Of a stretch of 45,854 nucleotides of DNA, positions 32,152 through 41,538 are shown piece by piece (position 1 is the first letter of the stretch; each line of letters begins with the position of its first letter). Under the pieces are notes generated by a model that ran no database searches, was not told where the DNA came from, and worked only from the letters and a program-made list of their open reading frames with translations. A program made the position numbers and the translations under genes. Source of the DNA: Amycolatopsis kentuckyensis (GTDB lineage: Bacteria; Actinomycetota; Actinomycetes; Mycobacteriales; Pseudonocardiaceae); the NCBI RefSeq assembly GCF_002155975.1, contig NZ_MUMI01000080.1, positions 1-45,854 on the forward strand, given 5' to 3'.

Positions 32152-35100
32152 GCGAGTTCACGGCCGAAGAGCTGCTGCGGCAGCTGAAGGAATGGCAGGA
32201 GGACGCGCCGGCGCGGGCGTTCGCCGAGTTCGACGACGGGACGCTGTGCCTGCTCGGCCTGCTCCCGGAGTGGACACCCGAGCTGGCCGGCCGGCTCGGC
32301 CTGCACTGGAGCGGCGTGCTGGCCGAATTCGTCGAGCGGCTCGCGCAGGCCGACCTCGTCGAGTACCGGCAGGCGGCGGGGGGAGTGCTGCGGTCGTTCT
32401 GGGTCCGTCCGCACCGCCGCCGGGAACTGGGCGACTACCTGCGCGACCGGATGGACCCCATGGTCGTCGTCGGCTTCTACGAGGAGGTCTGCACCCGAGT
32501 CGCCGGCCAGCGGCTGCCGGAGCTGCGCACCTGGCTGCAGGTCCGGGATTTCCAGGCCGACCCGTCCGGCGGCCTGCTGCTCGACCGGATCGAAACCCTC
32601 CTTCGCGAGGACGATCTGCCGGCCGCGGCGACGGTCGTGACGACGTCGCGGGTGGTCGGCGAGATCATCGGCGGGCCGCTCGAGGACGCGGTGAAGCGGG
32701 CGAAGTGGCGGCTCGACCGCGAGTACCGCACGCGCGACGACCTCGGGCACCTGGACGGCTACCACCGGCGGGCGGAGATCGAAGGCGCGCTGACCGACCT
32801 GGTCACCCGCCGCGACGAGCGGTGGGCGGTGCACCTGTTCGGCAACGCGGGCGTCGGCAAGACGATGACCGTGCGCTACCTGGCGTCCGGGAAGCTGGCC
32901 GAGGACCACGGAATCCCGCGCTTCCCGGTGGCGCGCGTGGACTTCGACCACCTCGATCCGCGCTACCCGGAGCGGCGCCCGGCCGAGCTGCTCCTCGCGA
33001 TGACCGACGAGCTGCTCGGGTTCGCCACCTCACGGGGCGCCGAGCACCGCTACCGCGCGGTCCGCGATGCCGCCGACGCGGTGCACGAGGAGCTTTCGCG
33101 CTCCGATCCCGACCGGAGCAGCGTCGAAGACCTGCGGGTGAAAGCGATCAACCGGTTCGCCGAATTCCTCGGCGAACTGCCGTCGCCGGTCGTGCTGGTG
33201 CTCGACACGTGCGAGGAGCTCGCGAAGCTGTACGCGGCGGGCGCCAGTGCCCCGGCCATCGATCAGACCTTCGACCTGCTGGAACGCCTGCACAAGCGGA
33301 ATTCCGGCGTGCGGGTGGTGCTCGCCGGGCGCCGCTACCTGGTCAAGCCGGACGACGCGTCCTACAGCGGCCCGATCCTGCACCGCCACGACTACGTCCG
33401 GGTCGTGCCGATGCGCGGGTTCACCCGCGACGACGCGCTCGGGTACTTCGGCGAACGGGAGATTCCCGAACGGCTGCACCGGGTCCTGCTGGAGCGCTCG
33501 GCCGACGGCGACCGGTACAACCCCTTCGAGCTGGCCGGGTTGTGCGACTGGGTGCGGGACGAGTCGAACTTCGACCTCGCCGCGCTGGCCGCGACGGTCG
33601 TGGATCCCTATGTCGAGCGCCGGATCCTCAGCCGGATCCAGGATCGCGACGTCCTCGCGGCCCTGCCGGTGGCGGTGGCGCTCGGGGCGTTCGACCGGGC
33701 CTTGATCACCCCGGCGCTGACGCGGCTCGGGGTGGACGTCGCGGCAGCCTTCGACGGTCTTTCCGCGCAGGAGTGGGTGCAGGTCCGCCACGTCGGAGAC
33801 GACGGCATGCCGCGGGTGATCGAGGTCGACGAACACCTCCGCGAGCGGTTGCGCGCGGTGCTCGAACGCTCGGACCGCCCGGCGGCGGACCTGGCCGCGC
33901 TGGGCCGGGACGCGGCCGCGGTGATCCGCCGGGGACCGCTGCCGGAGGTGGCGACCGCGACGGTCCTGGCGGCGGTCCGGCTGCTTCCCCCGGCCGAAGC
34001 CGGGGTGCTGTGGGACGAGATCGACGACGAGATCCTGCGTCACGGCGAATGGGCGTGGGCACTGCAGGTGGCGCCGCGGGTGGCGGCGATGGAGCGAGCC
34101 CGGATCCGTGACCACGCCCCGACCGTCCTGGCCGCGGTCCTGGCCACGGAGGCCTCGGCGCGCATCCACAGTGGACACCACGAGGGGCTGGCCGCGCTCT
34201 GGGACACCGTCGGCACCCATGCCGTCCGGCATCCGGCTCCCTCGGCCGTGCACGTGCTCGTCTCGCGAGCCGAACTCGGCGAGATCGCGGCCGGGAACCT
34301 CCGGGACCGGCTGGTCGTACACCAGCCCCCGGACGCCGCGCTCGCGGCGCTGGAGGCCATGGTGGCCGCGTCGCTCGACGTCACCGACGATGTCCTGCGG
34401 CTCATCGAGACGCTGGGGCCGGGCGACCGGTCGATCGCGGACGGGGCGTTCGTCATGCTCGCCGGGCGGTGGCTGCAGAGCCGGGACGTCGAGGGGATCG
34501 CCGAGCTGCTCGACGAACGGCTCGCCGCCTTCGGCGCGGACCGCGAGCCCGAGGTCTGGCCGGACTGGGTGGCTCCCCGCGGGCTGGGTGACCGGCTGCG
34601 CCTGGGGCGAGTGCTGATCGCGCTCCACGGCGGCAAACCGCTCGACGAGGAAACCCAGCGCAGGTGGCGGGACGAGGCGAACGGCGGCTACGGCGACATC
34701 GATTCCGACCGGCTGTACGCCGCGCTGGTCGACTACCGGTTGGCCCACACCGTCGATTTCGCGCCGGCGGGTTCGCTCACGATCCCGCCCGGAGAGCCGG
34801 TTCCCTGGCTGCACAGCGGGTTTGCCCGTGCTCTGGTGATCGTGCTCGCGGACGCGCTGACGCTGCAAGGCCACTACGCCGACGCTGCCCGAATCCTGAA
34901 CGACCACCGGGCGGCGGCCGTCGCCGCGGGCGATCAGGCGGAAATCATCACGGCCTGCGACCTCGCGTTGCTGCGGCTGTGCCGTGCGGCGCGTTCGACG
35001 CAGTACGCGCCGGTGCAGGGGCTCGCCTACGACGGCTCGCCGCGGTTGCGCGACGAAGCCTGGCTCGTGTTGAGACTTCTCGGCGAGGCCGACGATCCCC

Positions 35101-36647
35101 GGTGGGCCGAATACTGCTCGCCCTACGGCCGGTGGCGCTGCGACCCGTCTCGCGGGGAGCCACCCGACCCCACCGGATGGGCGGTGGACCACCTCGACAT
35201 CTGGGAATCGGCACCGTACGCCGACGGCGCGCAGTTCCCCGTCGGTGGTGTTCTCGCCGAAGGCCGCGGCTACCTGATGTCGGGTGAGATCCAGGCTCTG
35301 CTCGGATCCCGGGCAGAGGCGGGCCCTCTGCTCCGCCACGCCAGGAGCAACTTGGCCGCCGGGGGCTGTCAGCGCGGCGTCGACTACGCGAACGAGTTGC
35401 TGCTCCAGCCCCCGGCCCGCCCCGAACCCGCGGACCCGAGCCGGTGGCGGTTGTTCGCCGACTGGGCACGCTCCCGGTTCGCCGTGGCCGGGCAGTCCGT
35501 GCACGGCTTCGGGTACCGCTTCCGGCGGTTGCGGGCCACGCGTACCGTGGCCGAGTTCGTGTTCTGGCTCGTCGTGGGCACGCTGTTCGGCTGCGTCGGG
35601 GCCGGCGTGGTCGCGTTCTTCGGGGGTTCACCCTTCTGGATGGTCGTCGTCGGCCTGGTGCCGTTGGTCTTCTACCTGGCTGTTTGCGTGAGCGAGTCGG
35701 GCCGGATGTTCGAGACGCGACGGGTGGTGCTGGCGCCTGACGGCGAGCACCTCGCGGTGACCGTCTTCCCGCACCAGGAGCCGGAGAAGTTCGGCCGTGA
35801 GCCCAGGAGGTCCCGGGAGCGGGACCGGCTCGCCACGGCCGTGTGGACCGACGAGTTCGAGTGGGACGGGACGGAACTGCCCGAGGCCATCCGGCGAGTG
35901 CCCCTCTTCGCCGAGCCGTGGATCGCGGTCGACGTCTTCGTCGTGCTCCTCGACGCTCCCCGTGACCTGCAGTTCATCGGCTCCTGGGAACGGGCCTTGA
36001 CGGCCGGCCTGTCCGCTCGGGTGATAGCGCGCCTGGTGCTGGTCCGGTGGCTGCCCGGCGTGCGCCGGACGATCCTGCTCCAGGAGTGGCGGGAGCGCTC
36101 GGAGGCGTTCCACGGGCCGGTCCGGCTGCGGCCCGGCCGGGCCTGGAACGACGTTCCGGGGCCACGACGGCTGGTCCAGCTGGTCGGGACACCGGTGCGG
36201 TCGTCGGCGGGCTGGCAGATCCGGGTGCGGGACGCGAGTGGCCAGGCCGCCCGGGAGACCAGCCGGGGCGCCGAACACCGCGAAGAGCTGTTCGACCTGC
36301 AGACGGTGACCCGCGAGAAAGTCGCGCTGCTCGTGCTGCAGGCCGAGCCCGCCGACGGTCCGCCCCGGCCGTTGGACAGCGACCACGACGGATTCGTCCG
36401 GGCCGCCGCGGCGGCGATGGACAACGCGGCGGACGCGGTGCTCGTTCTGCCGCCGTTGCCCGACGACCTGGCCAAGGACGCGGTCGACCTGATCTGGCGG
36501 TCGGTCGGCCGGGCGGAAGTGCTGAACGCCGCGAAACTGACCGGGCTCGTCGCGAGCCTGAAAACGATGGTGTACAAGGCGGAACGCCCCGCGGCCGACG
36601 CGTGCGTCGACGTTCTGGTGTTCATGCGCAGCCAAGGAGGGCCATGA
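32148..36647 (+). CDS. Large STAND-type NTPase with membrane helices
   Basis: 1499 residues. An N-terminal helical region (1-200) is followed by the P-loop domain: Walker A GNAGVGKT (residues 232-239, K238) and Walker B VVLVLDTCEEL (D353), with the arginine-rich VVLAGRRYL sensor region after it. Helical repeats, alanine-rich and TPR-like, fill most of the middle. Two membrane helices at about 1136-1182 are followed by a beta-rich C-terminal domain ending VDVLVFMR. Such proteins sense a trigger, bind ATP and oligomerise to bring partners together; the helices would attach it to the membrane. The start is an ATGA overlap with the CHAT gene. Its partner specificity is not known. Confidence 0.85.
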   Translation: MSEFTAEELLRQLKEWQEDAPARAFAEFDDGTLCLLGLLPEWTPELAGRLGLHWSGVLAEFVERLAQADLVEYRQAAGGVLRSFWVRPHRRRELGDYLRDRMDPMVVVGFYEEVCTRVAGQRLPELRTWLQVRDFQADPSGGLLLDRIETLLREDDLPAAATVVTTSRVVGEIIGGPLEDAVKRAKWRLDREYRTRDDLGHLDGYHRRAEIEGALTDLVTRRDERWAVHLFGNAGVGKTMTVRYLASGKLAEDHGIPRFPVARVDFDHLDPRYPERRPAELLLAMTDELLGFATSRGAEHRYRAVRDAADAVHEELSRSDPDRSSVEDLRVKAINRFAEFLGELPSPVVLVLDTCEELAKLYAAGASAPAIDQTFDLLERLHKRNSGVRVVLAGRRYLVKPDDASYSGPILHRHDYVRVVPMRGFTRDDALGYFGEREIPERLHRVLLERSADGDRYNPFELAGLCDWVRDESNFDLAALAATVVDPYVERRILSRIQDRDVLAALPVAVALGAFDRALITPALTRLGVDVAAAFDGLSAQEWVQVRHVGDDGMPRVIEVDEHLRERLRAVLERSDRPAADLAALGRDAAAVIRRGPLPEVATATVLAAVRLLPPAEAGVLWDEIDDEILRHGEWAWALQVAPRVAAMERARIRDHAPTVLAAVLATEASARIHSGHHEGLAALWDTVGTHAVRHPAPSAVHVLVSRAELGEIAAGNLRDRLVVHQPPDAALAALEAMVAASLDVTDDVLRLIETLGPGDRSIADGAFVMLAGRWLQSRDVEGIAELLDERLAAFGADREPEVWPDWVAPRGLGDRLRLGRVLIALHGGKPLDEETQRRWRDEANGGYGDIDSDRLYAALVDYRLAHTVDFAPAGSLTIPPGEPVPWLHSGFARALVIVLADALTLQGHYADAARILNDHRAAAVAAGDQAEIITACDLALLRLCRAARSTQYAPVQGLAYDGSPRLRDEAWLVLRLLGEADDPRWAEYCSPYGRWRCDPSRGEPPDPTGWAVDHLDIWESAPYADGAQFPVGGVLAEGRGYLMSGEIQALLGSRAEAGPLLRHARSNLAAGGCQRGVDYANELLLQPPARPEPADPSRWRLFADWARSRFAVAGQSVHGFGYRFRRLRATRTVAEFVFWLVVGTLFGCVGAGVVAFFGGSPFWMVVVGLVPLVFYLAVCVSESGRMFETRRVVLAPDGEHLAVTVFPHQEPEKFGREPRRSRERDRLATAVWTDEFEWDGTELPEAIRRVPLFAEPWIAVDVFVVLLDAPRDLQFIGSWERALTAGLSARVIARLVLVRWLPGVRRTILLQEWRERSEAFHGPVRLRPGRAWNDVPGPRRLVQLVGTPVRSSAGWQIRVRDASGQAARETSRGAEHREELFDLQTVTREKVALLVLQAEPADGPPRPLDSDHDGFVRAAAAAMDNAADAVLVLPPLPDDLAKDAVDLIWRSVGRAEVLNAAKLTGLVASLKTMVYKAERPAADACVDVLVFMRSQGGP

Positions 36648-37663
36648 CCGAGTTCGCGCGCCGTGCCGGGGAACGGGTGAAGGCCTGGTTCAGCGCCAAC
36701 GCCGAGCACGTCACCCTGAAGTTCTTCCCCGAGCCCGATGCCGTACCCCTCGTGCCCGGCGACGGGTACGTCCGCCTGTGGCTGGCCGAAGGCTTTCTCG
36801 CCAAGGCGGTCAGCTGGGGCAACAAGCACTTCCCGGCCTTGCACGGCGGAGTGACGCTCACGTTCGCCAACCAGCTGACGCCGTTCACGCGCTTCACGAA
36901 ACCGGCCGCGACGCTGGCCGCGCCCGGGGCGTACATCGACTACCCGATGACGCCGCTGCTGCCGTTCGCCGGCGGGACGGTGGAGGTCGAGGCCGCGCTG
37001 TACCAGGCGTCGGTGGCGGGTCCGCTGGCCGCCGCGGTCGCGATCGGCGGGAGCATCGCGTCGCTGATCGGGCCGCCGCTGAGCGTGGCCGCGGCCATCG
37101 CGGACAAGGTCGGTACCGGACTCGACACGGTGCTGGCCACGCAGGACGAAAAGCCGGTGCTCGGCCTGCACCACACACTCGTCGCCGCGGGCGGGGGCGG
37201 CCAGGTGCTGAGCGGCGGGCACCTCGTGGTCGTCAACGCGCCGGAACGAGAGGTACCGCCGAGCCTGCGGATGGCGGAGGGCAGGCTGCGGACCGACACC
37301 GGCCTGCTGACCGGGTTCGACTACCTGGTGGTGCGCGTCGAATGCCGTACCCAGCACGATGAGCTGCGCTTTCCGAACCTGGCCGAGCTGGAGCAGCGGG
37401 CCGCCTACGAATGGCAGACGGACAACGTGGAGCGCTACCGCGAAATCCGCGCTCAGGCCGTCGCGGAGGCGCTGGGGTCGCCGGACCTGATCGCGCGCGA
37501 CCGCACCGTGGTCGCGCGGTACGTCGCTGACCGCTTCGACGCGCTGAAGGAGTTCGGGGCGGTGCCCGGCGAGGAAGGCGGATTCGACCCGATCCCGGCC
37601 CACCTGCTGCCCGGCCAGGACGAGGTGGCCGGCCTGACCCTGGACGACCTGCTCCGGGACTGA
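36644..37663 (+). CDS. Candidate membrane-active effector, fourth gene of the operon
   Basis: 339 residues. Beta-rich N-terminal part (HVTLKFFPEPDAVPLVPGDG), then a 32-residue hydrophobic stretch (residues about 126-157, GPLAAAVAIGGSIASLI ...), then a beta-rich domain (FDYLVVRVECRTQHDELRFP) and a helical, charged C-terminus. No known family is recognised. Because it has one long hydrophobic segment and sits at the end of a protease/NTPase operon, a membrane-perturbing effector or membrane anchor is a reasonable but unproven idea. AAGGAGG lies directly before the start; it overlaps the NTPase gene by four bases (ATGA). Confidence 0.7.
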   Translation: MTEFARRAGERVKAWFSANAEHVTLKFFPEPDAVPLVPGDGYVRLWLAEGFLAKAVSWGNKHFPALHGGVTLTFANQLTPFTRFTKPAATLAAPGAYIDYPMTPLLPFAGGTVEVEAALYQASVAGPLAAAVAIGGSIASLIGPPLSVAAAIADKVGTGLDTVLATQDEKPVLGLHHTLVAAGGGGQVLSGGHLVVVNAPEREVPPSLRMAEGRLRTDTGLLTGFDYLVVRVECRTQHDELRFPNLAELEQRAAYEWQTDNVERYREIRAQAVAEALGSPDLIARDRTVVARYVADRFDALKEFGAVPGEEGGFDPIPAHLLPGQDEVAGLTLDDLLRD

Positions 37664-37877
37664 TCCGGGGCCGCTTCTCCGTCGGCGGAATTGCTGTCCA
37701 TCGGCCAATGAGAGCCGGGAATGGTTGATGTTGACCTTCGCTCGCCATTGATTTTTACGTCGGTTTTACCCGAAAGACCATTCGTCCGCTCCGACACGCC
37801 GTTCGCCGACGCCACGATTGCCGCCCCGGCGGGCCCGTCCATACCCTCGAATCCTGGGCACGTGCGTGGGGGGAAAA
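37664..37877. other. 214-bp gap between operon and cyclase/NB-ARC gene
   Basis: Less GC-rich than the rest (a stretch around 37735-37775 is T-rich). TACCCT at 37842-37847 may be a -10 box, but the leader to ATG 37878 would be about 25 bases. No terminator hairpin with T tract is visible after the operon. Confidence 0.45.
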
Positions 37878-40877
37878 ATGGAGCACTCACGGCTGGTTGT
37901 CCACCGCACGGTACTCGCGGTGGATATCGAAAACTACGGTCACCGCGGTCGGACCACGCCGAACCGCCTGGTGGTCCGGCACGGTCTCGACCTCGCACTC
38001 CGCCACGCCTTCAAGGAGGCCGGGGTGCCCTGGTTCGACTGCCGGCACGAGAGCACCGGCGACGGAACTCTCGTGCTCGTGCCGGCGCAGGTCCTCAAGG
38101 GTCCCTTTGTCGAGGTTCTTTCCGGGTCTCTGGCCGGAGAACTCCGGCGGCACAATGAGACACACCGGGCAGAAGAGCGGATCCGGCTGCGAATGGCGCT
38201 GCACGCGGGAGAAGTCGCCTACGACGACCAGGGCGCGACCGGACCTGCGATCAATCAGACATTTCGCCTCATCGAGGCACCGCAGCTCAAGATCGCTTTG
38301 GCCGAATCGCCGGGAACGCTCGCACTGATCACTTCGAGCTGGTTCTTCGACGAAGTCGTCCGCAGCAGCACGTTGGTGGACGCCGCCACGTTCCGGCCGG
38401 TGCAGGTGGCGGTGAAGGAGACGGTCACCGTCGGCTGGATCAGCCTGCCGGACCACCCGTATCCGCCGAGTGCCGGGCAGCTCCTCCCGGAGGAACCGGA
38501 GCAGCCGCCGCGGCGGCCGGAAGCGGTGCCCTTCCCGGCCCCGGTGAGCGGCCGCTCCACGCTTCCCCGCGACCTCCCCGCCTTCACCGGCCGCGGTCGG
38601 GAGCTGGCCGAGCTCACGGCGACGGTGTCCACCGCCGCCGGCCAGGGCACCCTGGGGATGGCCGTACACGTCGTGGACGGCATGCCGGGCATCGGGAAGA
38701 CGACGTTCGCGGTCCGCGCCGCCTACCAGCTCGCCGGCTGTTTCCCCGACGGCCAGGTCTTCCTCGAACTGCACGGCCACAGTCCCGGGCAAGCACCGGT
38801 GGATCCCGGTGACGCCCTGGCTTCGCTGCTGCTCCTCTGGGGCGTCCCGGCGATCGACATCCCCGCCGGCCTGGACGACCGCGCCCGGTTGTGGCGGGAG
38901 AAACTGGCGGGGCGGAAGATCCTGTTGCTGCTCGACGACGCCGTCGGTGACGAGCAGGTCCGGCCGCTGTTGCCGGGCAGCCCCGGAAGCCTGGTGCTGA
39001 TCACCAGCCGGCGGCGGATCGAGTCCGTCGCCGACGCCGGCCCCGTCTCGTTGCAGACCCTCCCGCCGCAGGACGCCGCCGCGATGTTCCAGCGCTACAC
39101 CGGGGCACGTCGGTACGATCCCCGGGCCGTCGCCGAGCTGATGGCGCTGTGCGGGTACCTGCCGCTGGCCATCACGCTCACGGCCGGCCGGCTGCGGAAC
39201 CACCCCTGCTGGACGCCCGAGCAGCTGGCCGAGGACCTCCGGCGCTCCCGCAACCGGATCAGGATGCTTCGCGCGGGCGATCGAACCGTCGCCGCGGCGT
39301 TCGACCTCTCCTACCGGGACCTGCGCCCGGACGAGAAACGGCTCTTCCGCCGCCTCGCCCTCCACCCCGGCACCCAGATCGAAGGACACGCGGCGGCGGC
39401 GCTCGACGGAGAAGATCCGGAAACGACCGGTGAACGCCTCGATGCGCTGTACCTCAACCACCTGCTGGAGGAAGTGGCACCCGGCCGCTACCGCCTGCAC
39501 GATCTGACGCGGGCCTACAGCCTGACGCTGAGCAGCGAAGACGGTGACGACAAAGCCTTCGAACGGCTGCTCGACCACTACCTCCACGCGGTCCGGTCCG
39601 CCACTCGATTCGTCGCCACCCGCGGCCCGCGCCCGGAGATCGCCGCCGAGCCGCCGGTGGGAGCGCACGAATTCGCGTCGGAAGGCGAGGCGATCGCGTG
39701 GTTGGGCGCGGAGCGCGCGAACCTCGGTGCCTGCATCGGTTTTGCGGCGGCCCACGACCACGTGCACCGGGCCGCGGAACTCGCCGTCGCTCTCCACCCG
39801 TATCTCGAGCAGCACGGATACTGGCACGACGCGCACCGGCTCGACCAAGCCGTGCTGGCCGCGGAACGAGCGACCGGCAACCTCACGGACGAAGCAGCCA
39901 CCCGCGCCGATCTGGGCCGGGTGCAGAGCCTGCTCGGCGACCATCCCGCGGCGCTCGAAGACCTCATCCGAGCGCGGGACCTGTATGCCGGATCCGGCGA
40001 TCGGCTCGGCGAAGCCGCGGCGCTGGCCGAAATCGGGTTCGCGCGGATGGAGCTCTCCGAATACCCGGAGGCGATCGAGTACCTCACCCGGGCCCGCGCG
40101 CTGTACGAGAAGCTGGGGAATTCGTTCGGGATCGCCGGCGCCCTCGCCAGCCTCGCGAGCGTGCAGTTCCGGCTCGGCCGGCACGACGCGGCCCGAGCCG
40201 ACGGCAAGCGGGCCCTGGCGCTGTACGTCGAGCTCGGCAACCGGCTCGGCGAGGCCCTGAGCTTGCTCTGCATCGGCTGTACTCACGGTGTCTGCGGGGA
40301 CTACGCGAGCGCGATCGACATCTTCGGGCAGGTGCTTTCCCTGTCTCGCGAACTGGGGGACCGGTACACCGAGGCCAGGGCGTTGAACAACCTGGGCCGG
40401 ATGCACTTCGAGCTCGGCAACTACGGAATGGCCGACAGCTGTTACAGCAGTGCGCAGATCATCTACAGCCGATTGGACAGCCGAACCCGGGAAGCGGTCG
40501 CCCTGAACAACCTCGGCCGGCTGCACCACGCGGGCGGCAACTTCAGGCTGTCGCTCCGGTACCTGAAGCGCGCCCAGGTCCTGTTCGCCGGGGACCGGGC
40601 GTGGCAGGCCGAAAACCTCAACAACCTCGGCGGTCTCGCGCTGGCCTGGCCCGAAGCGGGCGACCCCGGCGAGCTCTACCGCCAAGCCCTCGACCGGTCG
40701 AGAGCCATCGGAATCCGCCTGCAGGAAGGCCGAGCGCTCGAAGGGCTCGGTCGATGTTCGTTGAGAGCCGACGACATCCCGGACGGCGTCGCCCGGCTGC
40801 GGGAGGCACTGGCCGTGTTCGACGAGCTGAAGGCTCCGGAGGCGAAAGCGGTGCGGGCCGCTCTCGCGAACCTGTGA
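37878..40877 (+). CDS. Cyclase-like domain + NB-ARC ATPase + TPR protein
   Basis: 999 residues. N-terminal class III nucleotide-cyclase fold: D16 (AVDIENY) and D62 (STGDGTL) as metal-binding aspartates, MALHAGEV as the later strand, and AINQTFRLIEA with N126 and R130 in the position of the transition-state Asn/Arg. NB-ARC: Walker A GMPGIGKTT (268-276), Walker B LLLLDDA (D353/D354), LVLITSRRR, and YLPLAI (427-432, GLPLA box). A winged-helix part follows, then TPR repeats over about 650-990. AfsR/SARP-like regulators have this ATPase-TPR part but carry a DNA-binding head instead of a cyclase. ATG 37878 has a G-run ribosome binding site; its own promoter probably lies in the 214-bp gap. Confidence 0.85.
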   Translation: MEHSRLVVHRTVLAVDIENYGHRGRTTPNRLVVRHGLDLALRHAFKEAGVPWFDCRHESTGDGTLVLVPAQVLKGPFVEVLSGSLAGELRRHNETHRAEERIRLRMALHAGEVAYDDQGATGPAINQTFRLIEAPQLKIALAESPGTLALITSSWFFDEVVRSSTLVDAATFRPVQVAVKETVTVGWISLPDHPYPPSAGQLLPEEPEQPPRRPEAVPFPAPVSGRSTLPRDLPAFTGRGRELAELTATVSTAAGQGTLGMAVHVVDGMPGIGKTTFAVRAAYQLAGCFPDGQVFLELHGHSPGQAPVDPGDALASLLLLWGVPAIDIPAGLDDRARLWREKLAGRKILLLLDDAVGDEQVRPLLPGSPGSLVLITSRRRIESVADAGPVSLQTLPPQDAAAMFQRYTGARRYDPRAVAELMALCGYLPLAITLTAGRLRNHPCWTPEQLAEDLRRSRNRIRMLRAGDRTVAAAFDLSYRDLRPDEKRLFRRLALHPGTQIEGHAAAALDGEDPETTGERLDALYLNHLLEEVAPGRYRLHDLTRAYSLTLSSEDGDDKAFERLLDHYLHAVRSATRFVATRGPRPEIAAEPPVGAHEFASEGEAIAWLGAERANLGACIGFAAAHDHVHRAAELAVALHPYLEQHGYWHDAHRLDQAVLAAERATGNLTDEAATRADLGRVQSLLGDHPAALEDLIRARDLYAGSGDRLGEAAALAEIGFARMELSEYPEAIEYLTRARALYEKLGNSFGIAGALASLASVQFRLGRHDAARADGKRALALYVELGNRLGEALSLLCIGCTHGVCGDYASAIDIFGQVLSLSRELGDRYTEARALNNLGRMHFELGNYGMADSCYSSAQIIYSRLDSRTREAVALNNLGRLHHAGGNFRLSLRYLKRAQVLFAGDRAWQAENLNNLGGLALAWPEAGDPGELYRQALDRSRAIGIRLQEGRALEGLGRCSLRADDIPDGVARLREALAVFDELKAPEAKAVRAALANL

Positions 40878-40937
40878 TGGCCGGCGGGCGACCGGAGCCA
40901 CCGTCGTCGAGCCTGGTCGTGACGTGTTTTCCGGGGC

Positions 40938-40943
40938 TACGCT
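40938..40943 (+). promoter_or_regulatory. -10 box of the small membrane-protein gene
   Basis: TACGCT, 6 bases before ATG 40950. It supports that ATG as the original start even though the frame then breaks. Confidence 0.45.
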
Positions 40944-40949
40944 GAGGCG

Positions 40950-41538
40950 ATGGCCCTGGGGATGGACCGGCCCACGACGACGCACCGCCGGTGGCAGAAC
41001 ACCTTTCCGGCCGGGGCCATCGTCCTCGGGCGGCGGCACGACCGGCGGCGCGCCGCGCCGACCCGGCCGGGTGCGCACGCTCGACGAAACCGACGACGAC
41101 CAGGCTTGGACGTGGGTGCTCGTGATCGGGACGGTCGCCGGCGGGAGCGGGCTGGTGCTTTCGGTCATCGCCGCGGTGAACTGGCGTCGCCGCCACCGCG
41201 CGGTCCTCGCCACCGGCTGGCGGATCGCTTCGGTGACCGTCGTGCCGGACTACCCGGTCCGCCGGGGCAGGCACCTGCCGGACATCGAAGGCGCCTACCG
41301 CGACGGCCCGGAGCAGACGGCGTTCGCGCAACGCAAGCTCCGCCGGTTCCTGATCGCGATGGCGATCTGGTACGCGCTGCTGATCACGACCGCGGTCCTG
41401 CTGCTGGTGCGGGACCTGCTGTGGCCCTTGGTCTTCGTCGGGGTGGTGGGCTCGCTCGCGCCCGCGCTCCTCGCGCAGGTCCACTTCACCCGGACAGGGG
41501 ACAAGAGTGCGGGAACTTCGCTTCGACGCCGCCGGTGA
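40950..41538 (+). pseudogene. Small membrane-protein gene, probably frameshifted
   Basis: From ATG 40950 (after TACGCT) one frame runs with coding-like codon use to about 41070, with MALGMDRPTT at the start. From about 41071 the coding character moves to the next frame (+1), which reads VRTLDETDDDQAWTW and then has three or more membrane helices and a basic end at 41538. A single inserted base in the GC-rich stretch 41030-41070 would explain it. If the break is real, the usable protein is the 155-residue part from GTG 41071. An assembly error is also possible. The last 32 bases overlap the GNAT gene. No family recognised. Confidence 0.6.

Noticed and set aside
33030..35504. 824-codon minus-strand frame across the STAND NTPase
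   Set aside because: It opposes a frame with intact Walker motifs and start coupling.
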